The translations under genes were made by a program, and so were the position numbers. DNA of 64,000 nucleotides from Phenylobacterium sp. (GTDB lineage: Bacteria > Pseudomonadota > Alphaproteobacteria > Caulobacterales > Caulobacteraceae): contig NZ_JANXWD010000097.1 in assembly GCF_025351295.1 (NCBI RefSeq), positions 26,318 through 90,317 on the forward strand. Reading direction: 5' to 3'. The notes under the pieces are model-generated. The model had not been told where the DNA came from, made no database searches, and saw only the letters and a program-made list of their open reading frames with translations. Below, piece after piece: positions 59,601 to 64,000 of this stretch; position 1 is the stretch's first letter, and each line of letters opens with the position of its first letter.

Positions 59601-60515
59601 ATGCGCCCTGTCCTGATGCCGATGATCGCCGGCGGCCTTGCGCTGGCGGCCCTCGCCGCGCCGTCCGTCGCCGCGGCGGCGCCGATCCTGACCGGGTTTG
59701 CGGGTGTTTCGAACAGCGGCAGCATCGGCAGCTGCGGCGAACCCCGCACCGAGACCAAGTCCTCAGCCGTCTCGCTGGCGATGACCTGCGGCGACAGGTT
59801 CGGCGTTCTCACCTCGACGGCCTTCGCCGAGGCGGGCCATGTGGGCGCCACAGCCAGCGCCGCGACCTTCGGCGGAACCAGCACGCCGGCGGCTCCGGTC
59901 GCCAACGCCACCTATTCCGACTTCCTGATGTTTACATCGTCCGATCCCAACGCCACGGAGGCGGAGGTCTCCGTCAACCTCTTCGTCGATGGCGTTCTCA
60001 ACGCCGCGGGGGGCGATCCGAGCGTGTTCACCCAGGCCGTCGCCGCCTTTGACGCCTTCGTCGTGTTGACCGGCCGGCTCGACATCCGGGAATCGCTCAA
60101 GGACGACGGCTCGCTGTTCGCGCAGAGCAACTTCGGTCTCGTCAGCGGCGTGCTGGGCCCCGCGCCCCACGGGGTAGTGCGCAGCCCGACCGTGATTGTT
60201 CCGCTGAACCAGCTGGTCTTCTTCGAGATAGGCCTGGAGGTGGGCAGCGGCGCGGTCGGACCCGGTGCGTCGGCCCGCTCGGAGTTCGGCCACACCTTCG
60301 CCCTGCCGACCGGGATGGATGTCTTCAACCTGGCCGACGGCGTCACGGTCAACGCCGGCGACTACCTGGTGAACAACCGCTACTTCGACCCGGCCCTAGT
60401 CTCGGCCGGCGTGCCGGACCCGGCCGGCTGGGCGCTGATGATCACCGGCCTCGGACTCGTGGGCGCCACGCTCCGCCGGCGAACAGGTCGATCCTTCCCA
60501 ATCGAGCAAGCCTGA
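59601..60515 (+). CDS. PEP-CTERM-type exported protein with PDP variant tail
   Basis: A 304-aa protein: signal peptide (LMPMIAGGLALAALAAPSVAAAA), mature beta-rich domain (ITGFAGVSNSGSIGSCGEP, YSDFLMFTSSDP, VFFEIGLEVGSGAVG) and sorting tail GVPDPAGWALMITGLGLVGA followed by TLRRRTGR. The usual PEP is PDP here. Two Cys (SCGEP, MTCGD) may pair. ATG at 59601. It is followed 10 bases later by a second PEP-CTERM gene. Confidence 0.85.
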   Translation: MRPVLMPMIAGGLALAALAAPSVAAAAPILTGFAGVSNSGSIGSCGEPRTETKSSAVSLAMTCGDRFGVLTSTAFAEAGHVGATASAATFGGTSTPAAPVANATYSDFLMFTSSDPNATEAEVSVNLFVDGVLNAAGGDPSVFTQAVAAFDAFVVLTGRLDIRESLKDDGSLFAQSNFGLVSGVLGPAPHGVVRSPTVIVPLNQLVFFEIGLEVGSGAVGPGASARSEFGHTFALPTGMDVFNLADGVTVNAGDYLVNNRYFDPALVSAGVPDPAGWALMITGLGLVGATLRRRTGRSFPIEQA

Positions 60516-60525
60516 GGAGACCCCC

Positions 60526-61401
60526 ATGCGCCACACTCTGAAACTCGCCGCCAGCGCGCTCGCCCTCGCCTTCGGCGCGTCACCGGCCTTCGCGGCCGCG
60601 GTGATCAATTTCCCGCCGCCCGGCAGCCACTCGTTCATCGCGCTCTATGAGATCGACTCCGGCCTGGCCTCCTGTCCCCAGGTGCAGTGCGCGATCGTCT
60701 CCGACCCGTCGGTGGCGACCACCATGGCCCCGATGACCTTCCACGACAGCACCGGGCTCAACTTCATCACCGCGTCCGGATCGACGGGCCCCGACGCGAT
60801 CCACGCGTCCGTCAGCGGTTTCAGCGCCGCCGAGTTCGACCTGGCGTTCAGCGACACCTACACCGTGCACGGCGGCACGGGGCCGTTCGCGATCACCACG
60901 ACCCTGCAGGTCGACGGCTTCGCCACCTCCATTCCGTTCGGCGCCAAGAACGCCGTCTTTGGGGCCAACATGGTCGGGACCATCGGCACGCTGGATATCG
61001 ATCCCCACACGCTACTGCCGATCGTCAATCCGTTCGACTTCACGACGAAGGTGCACAGCGCCGTGGTGTCGCAGCTCAGCGCCGCGCCGGTCAGCGTGCC
61101 ACTGGGCCTGACGGTCAGCTACACGCGGACCGTTAATCCGGGTGACGTGTTCGACATCGCCTATGAGCTGTCGGCCCTGTTCTCCGTCGGCGGCATCGAC
61201 GCCAGCCATACGGCCAGGATCGGCTTCGACACGCCCGATGATGTGTTCCTGACGGCGGCGTCCGGCGCGACCTTCGGCCATGTGCCGCCACCGCCCTCCG
61301 GCGTTCCCGAGCCGGCGAGCTGGGCGCTGATGATCGTCGGCTTCGGCGCGGCCGGGGCCGCGCTGCGGCGGCGGCGCGCCCTGATCGCTCCGACCGCATA
61401 A
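60526..61401 (+). CDS. PEPxxWA-CTERM exported protein
   Basis: A 291-aa protein: signal peptide (LKLAASALALAFGASPAFAA), beta-rich mature part (DSTGLNFITASGSTG, FDLAFSDTYTVHGGTGPFAI, DDVFLTAASGATFGHV) and C-terminal VPEPASWALMIVGFGAAGAA, then LRRRRA, the canonical sorting tail. AGGAG lies upstream of the ATG. Not similar to the tandem PEP-CTERM pair at 36.4-38.1 kb outside the tail. Confidence 0.88.
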   Translation: MRHTLKLAASALALAFGASPAFAAAVINFPPPGSHSFIALYEIDSGLASCPQVQCAIVSDPSVATTMAPMTFHDSTGLNFITASGSTGPDAIHASVSGFSAAEFDLAFSDTYTVHGGTGPFAITTTLQVDGFATSIPFGAKNAVFGANMVGTIGTLDIDPHTLLPIVNPFDFTTKVHSAVVSQLSAAPVSVPLGLTVSYTRTVNPGDVFDIAYELSALFSVGGIDASHTARIGFDTPDDVFLTAASGATFGHVPPPPSGVPEPASWALMIVGFGAAGAALRRRRALIAPTA

Positions 61402-61465
61402 GAAGGCTTGCCCGCGCCCCCGGTTTGGCGTCCGCTGGCCTGCCAGCAGACGCTGAGGGGCCCAG

Positions 61466-61948
61466 ATGACGACCTTCCGATTGAATGGGCGCGAGGTCAC
61501 GGTGACGACCCCGGACAATGCGCCCCTGCTCTGGGCGATCCGCGACGAGGTCGGGCTGACCGGGACCAAATATGGCTGCGGCATTGGCCAGTGCGGCGCC
61601 TGCACCGTGCATGTCGACGGCCAGGCCCTGCGCTCGTGCACCACCCCGGTGAGCGCCGTGAAGGGCCGCAGTGTCACCACCATCGAGGGGCTGGACCCCA
61701 AGGGCGCGCATCCGCTGCAGCTGGCCTGGATCGAGGCTCAGGCGCCGCAGTGCGGCTACTGCCAGTCGGGCCAGATCATGCAGGCGGCCGCCCTCCTCAA
61801 GGCCAAGCCGCATCCCACCGACGCCGAGATCGACGCCGGCATGAACGGCAACCTCTGCCGCTGCATGGCCTATGTGCGCATCAAACACGCCATCAAGCTG
61901 GCCTCCGCGCCCGCCGCGCCAATGGCCAGGAAGGCGGTGAAGGCATGA
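61466..61948 (+). CDS. (2Fe-2S)-binding subunit, isoquinoline 1-oxidoreductase type
   Basis: A 160-aa iron-sulfur subunit of the xanthine oxidase family. N-terminal plant-ferredoxin cluster: [20 protein letters not shown] and RSCTTPV. Second cluster: [18 protein letters not shown] and [17 protein letters not shown]. Size and motifs match IorA-like proteins that pair with a molybdopterin subunit. It overlaps the next gene by 4 bases (ATGA). The cofactor subunit downstream has a twin-arginine signal, so the pair is probably exported together as a folded complex. Confidence 0.93.
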   Translation: MTTFRLNGREVTVTTPDNAPLLWAIRDEVGLTGTKYGCGIGQCGACTVHVDGQALRSCTTPVSAVKGRSVTTIEGLDPKGAHPLQLAWIEAQAPQCGYCQSGQIMQAAALLKAKPHPTDAEIDAGMNGNLCRCMAYVRIKHAIKLASAPAAPMARKAVKA

Positions 61949-64000
61949 CCCTCTCGCTCGACATCGCCCGCCACGAGTTCGCCCCGTCGCGCCGCGTGTT
62001 CCTGATCACCGTGACCGCGGCCGGCGGCGTGTTCGGCCTCTCGACCCCGGCCGAGGCGGCGGCCGGCTATGCGCCCACCATCTGGTACGACATCGACCGC
62101 CAGGGCGTGGTCACCGTCCATGTGATCCGCGCCGAGATGGGCCAGCACGTGGGCACCGCCATCGCCCGCATCGTTGCCGACGAACTGGAGGTCGACTGGT
62201 CCAAGGTGAAGATCGACCACGTCGATTCCGACCCCAAGTGGGGCCTGATGGTCACCGGCGGCAGCTGGTCGGTCTGGCAGAGCTATCCGATCTACAGCCA
62301 GGCCGGCGCGGCGGGGCGGATCGCCCTGACCGAGGCCGGCGCCAAGCTGCTGGGCGCGCCGGTGAACAGCTGCGTCGCGCGCAACGGCGTCGTGATCGCC
62401 GGCAAGCGCTCGGTCTCCTACGGCGATATCGTCGCCAAGGGGGATCTTGCCCGGCAGTGCTCGGCCGAGGACCTGGCCAAGATGCCGATCAAGAAGGCCG
62501 CCGACCGGCGGCTGATCGGCAAGCCGGCGCCGGCCCGCGACATTCCCGGCAAGACCAACGGCCAGGGGATCTACGGCCTCGACGCCAAGGTCCCCGGGAT
62601 GGTCTACGCCCGGCCCAAGCTGCCCCCGACCCGCTACGGCTGCCAGGTCGCCAGCATCGACGACACCGCCGCCAAGGCGGTGCCGGGCTACATCCGCGCC
62701 ATAGCCCTGGAGGATGCTTCGGGGACCGTGCCCGGCTGGGTGATGGTCTACGCCGACAGCTTCGTCGCCGCCGACCGCGCGACCAATGCGCTGAAGGTCA
62801 CCTGGACCGGCGCGGAGGCGTCGCGCAAAGTCTCCGAGGCCGACCTGCAGGCCCGCGCCAAGGCGCTGATCGCCGACCGGACCACCGGCAGCCTGGTGGT
62901 CGAGCACCCCGGGGTCGACGCCGCCTTCGCCGCCGCCAAGTCGACCCTGGAGCGCACCTACACCACCTCGACCGCCATCCATTTGCAGATGGAGCCGGTG
63001 AATGCGCTGGCTTTCGAGAAGGACGGCAAGTTCGAGATCCACACGGGCAACCAGTGGCAGTCGCTGGTGCTGCCGTGGCTGGCCCAGGCCCTCGGGCGCA
63101 AGGAGGACACCATCGTCCTCAGAACCTACCTGCTGGGCGGCGGGTTCGGGCGGCGGCTGAACGGCGACTATGCGGTGGGCGCGGCCCTGGCCTCCAAGGC
63201 GATCGGCGGCAAGCCGGTGAAGATGGTCCTGACCCGGCCCGACGACAGCCGCTTCGACAGCCCGCGCTCGCCCTCGGTGCAGACCGTGAAGATGGCGTTC
63301 GGCGAGGGCGGGCGGGTGATCGCCATGGACCACGCGGCCTGCGCCGGCTGGCCGACCCAGGCCATGGCCCCCTTCTTCATGCCCAAGGGCGCCAACGGCG
63401 TCGCCTACGACCCCTTCGCGATCAGCGGCGCCGACCACTGGTACACCGTCGGCGCCCAGCGGGTGCGGGCGATCGGCAACGACCTGGCCAACCAGACCTT
63501 CCGGCCCGGCTGGTTGCGCTCGGTGGGACCCGGCTGGACCAACTGGGCGGTGGAAAGCTTCATGGACGAGGCCGCCCTGGAGGCCGGCGTCGACCCGCTG
63601 GCCTTCCGCCTGAAGCTGCTGGACGCCGCGGGCCGGAACGCCGGCGCGGCGCCCACCGCGGTGGGCGGGGCGCGGCGCCAGGCCGCGGTGCTGCAACGGC
63701 TGGCGGCCAAGGCCGGCTGGGGCCAGGCGCTGCCGGCCAACACTGGCCTGGGCCTCGCGACCACCTTCGGCCAGGAGCGCGACATGCCCACCTGGGTCGC
63801 CTGCGCCGCGCGGGTGAAGGTCGACCGCAAGACCGGGGCGGTGAAGGTCGAGAAGCTGACCCTGGTGGCCGACGCCGGGGCCATCGTCCACCCCGACGGC
63901 GCACTGGCCCAGATGGAGGGCGCGTCGCTGTGGGGCATGAGTCTCGCTCTCTTCGAGGGCACGGCCTTCGAACACGGCCAGGTCAAGGACACCAACCTCG
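61945..64000 (+). CDS. Molybdopterin-binding subunit, isoquinoline 1-oxidoreductase type (3' end beyond window)
   Basis: The first ~685 residues of a xanthine dehydrogenase-family large subunit. A twin-arginine signal is visible: [20 protein letters not shown]. The cofactor-binding blocks follow: GWLR...[16 protein letters not shown] (the A-type block), [35 protein letters not shown] and [18 protein letters not shown]. This matches IorB-like enzymes that hydroxylate N-heterocycles or oxidise aldehydes; the substrate is unknown. The chain continues past the right edge, so the C-terminal Glu of the active site is not seen. Confidence 0.92.
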   Translation, partial: MTLSLDIARHEFAPSRRVFLITVTAAGGVFGLSTPAEAAAGYAPTIWYDIDRQGVVTVHVIRAEMGQHVGTAIARIVADELEVDWSKVKIDHVDSDPKWGLMVTGGSWSVWQSYPIYSQAGAAGRIALTEAGAKLLGAPVNSCVARNGVVIAGKRSVSYGDIVAKGDLARQCSAEDLAKMPIKKAADRRLIGKPAPARDIPGKTNGQGIYGLDAKVPGMVYARPKLPPTRYGCQVASIDDTAAKAVPGYIRAIALEDASGTVPGWVMVYADSFVAADRATNALKVTWTGAEASRKVSEADLQARAKALIADRTTGSLVVEHPGVDAAFAAAKSTLERTYTTSTAIHLQMEPVNALAFEKDGKFEIHTGNQWQSLVLPWLAQALGRKEDTIVLRTYLLGGGFGRRLNGDYAVGAALASKAIGGKPVKMVLTRPDDSRFDSPRSPSVQTVKMAFGEGGRVIAMDHAACAGWPTQAMAPFFMPKGANGVAYDPFAISGADHWYTVGAQRVRAIGNDLANQTFRPGWLRSVGPGWTNWAVESFMDEAALEAGVDPLAFRLKLLDAAGRNAGAAPTAVGGARRQAAVLQRLAAKAGWGQALPANTGLGLATTFGQERDMPTWVACAARVKVDRKTGAVKVEKLTLVADAGAIVHPDGALAQMEGASLWGMSLALFEGTAFEHGQVKDTNL

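Overview
The window is a gene-dense, very GC-rich stretch of chromosome with strong third-position G/C bias. It reads as an alphaproteobacterium of the Caulobacterales type (Phenylobacterium/Caulobacter-like). This is inferred from the PEPxxWA-CTERM proteins, a Coq7-type ubiquinone hydroxylase, a FeoAB pair behind a Fur-type box, many small EamA transporters, and several families of long intergenic palindromes. No phage, IS element, rRNA or CRISPR array was seen. One tRNA-Leu(CAA) lies at 23.1-23.2 kb.

Layout. 0-7.5 kb: 5' part of thiC behind a TPP riboswitch, a PLP desulfhydrase/racemase pair, a TPR protein, two EamA exporters, a MAPEG protein and a cyclase-family hydrolase. 7.5-14.1 kb: a compact group of four unusual hydrolases (patatin, MBL-fold, HExxH metallopeptidase, PGAP1-like alpha/beta hydrolase). 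14.1-22.9 kb: one long minus-strand operon with a fatty-acid alpha-dioxygenase-like heme peroxidase, a short P450-like protein, an Old Yellow Enzyme, two diheme RoxA/MauG-like cytochromes and three small membrane proteins. The gene set suggests a lipid-oxidation (oxylipin-like) pathway. 23.3-25.5 kb: feoAB. 26-31.1 kb: tyrosine/homogentisate catabolism (hpd, asparaginase, hmgA, small ORF, fah, marR) with a clear operator-like palindrome upstream of hpd. 31.4-35.9 kb: a secreted CxxCH protein, a sedolisin, a VTT-family protein, DsbB, Coq7 and a zinc-ribbon protein.

36-40 kb: two tandem PEP-CTERM paralogues and a Gly/Tyr-rich secreted protein, flanked by two oppositely oriented copies of a ~130-bp palindromic element. 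39.5-42.4 kb: a His/Met-rich Spy-like periplasmic protein with an OmpR-type two-component system. 43.3-48.6 kb: a sulfatase with its formylglycine-generating enzyme, a haloalkane dehalogenase-like hydrolase and a TetR regulator. A near-identical ~31-bp operator lies in front of both the sulfatase and the dehalogenase genes. 50-51.4 kb: two mini membrane proteins (33 and 34 aa) and a TetR regulator sharing a second operator type.

51.5-64 kb: gluQ, EamA, selO, a 24-aa membrane protein, an SDR plus CMD-family pair, nhaA, a NarL-type two-component system, two more PEP-CTERM proteins, and an isoquinoline oxidoreductase-type 2Fe-2S/molybdopterin pair running off the right edge.

Most interesting points: the alpha-dioxygenase/P450-like/OYE/diheme cytochrome operon, the four-hydrolase cluster, the two small TetR regulons with duplicated operators, and a probable one-base frameshift that fuses a membrane-protein gene to the FGE gene.
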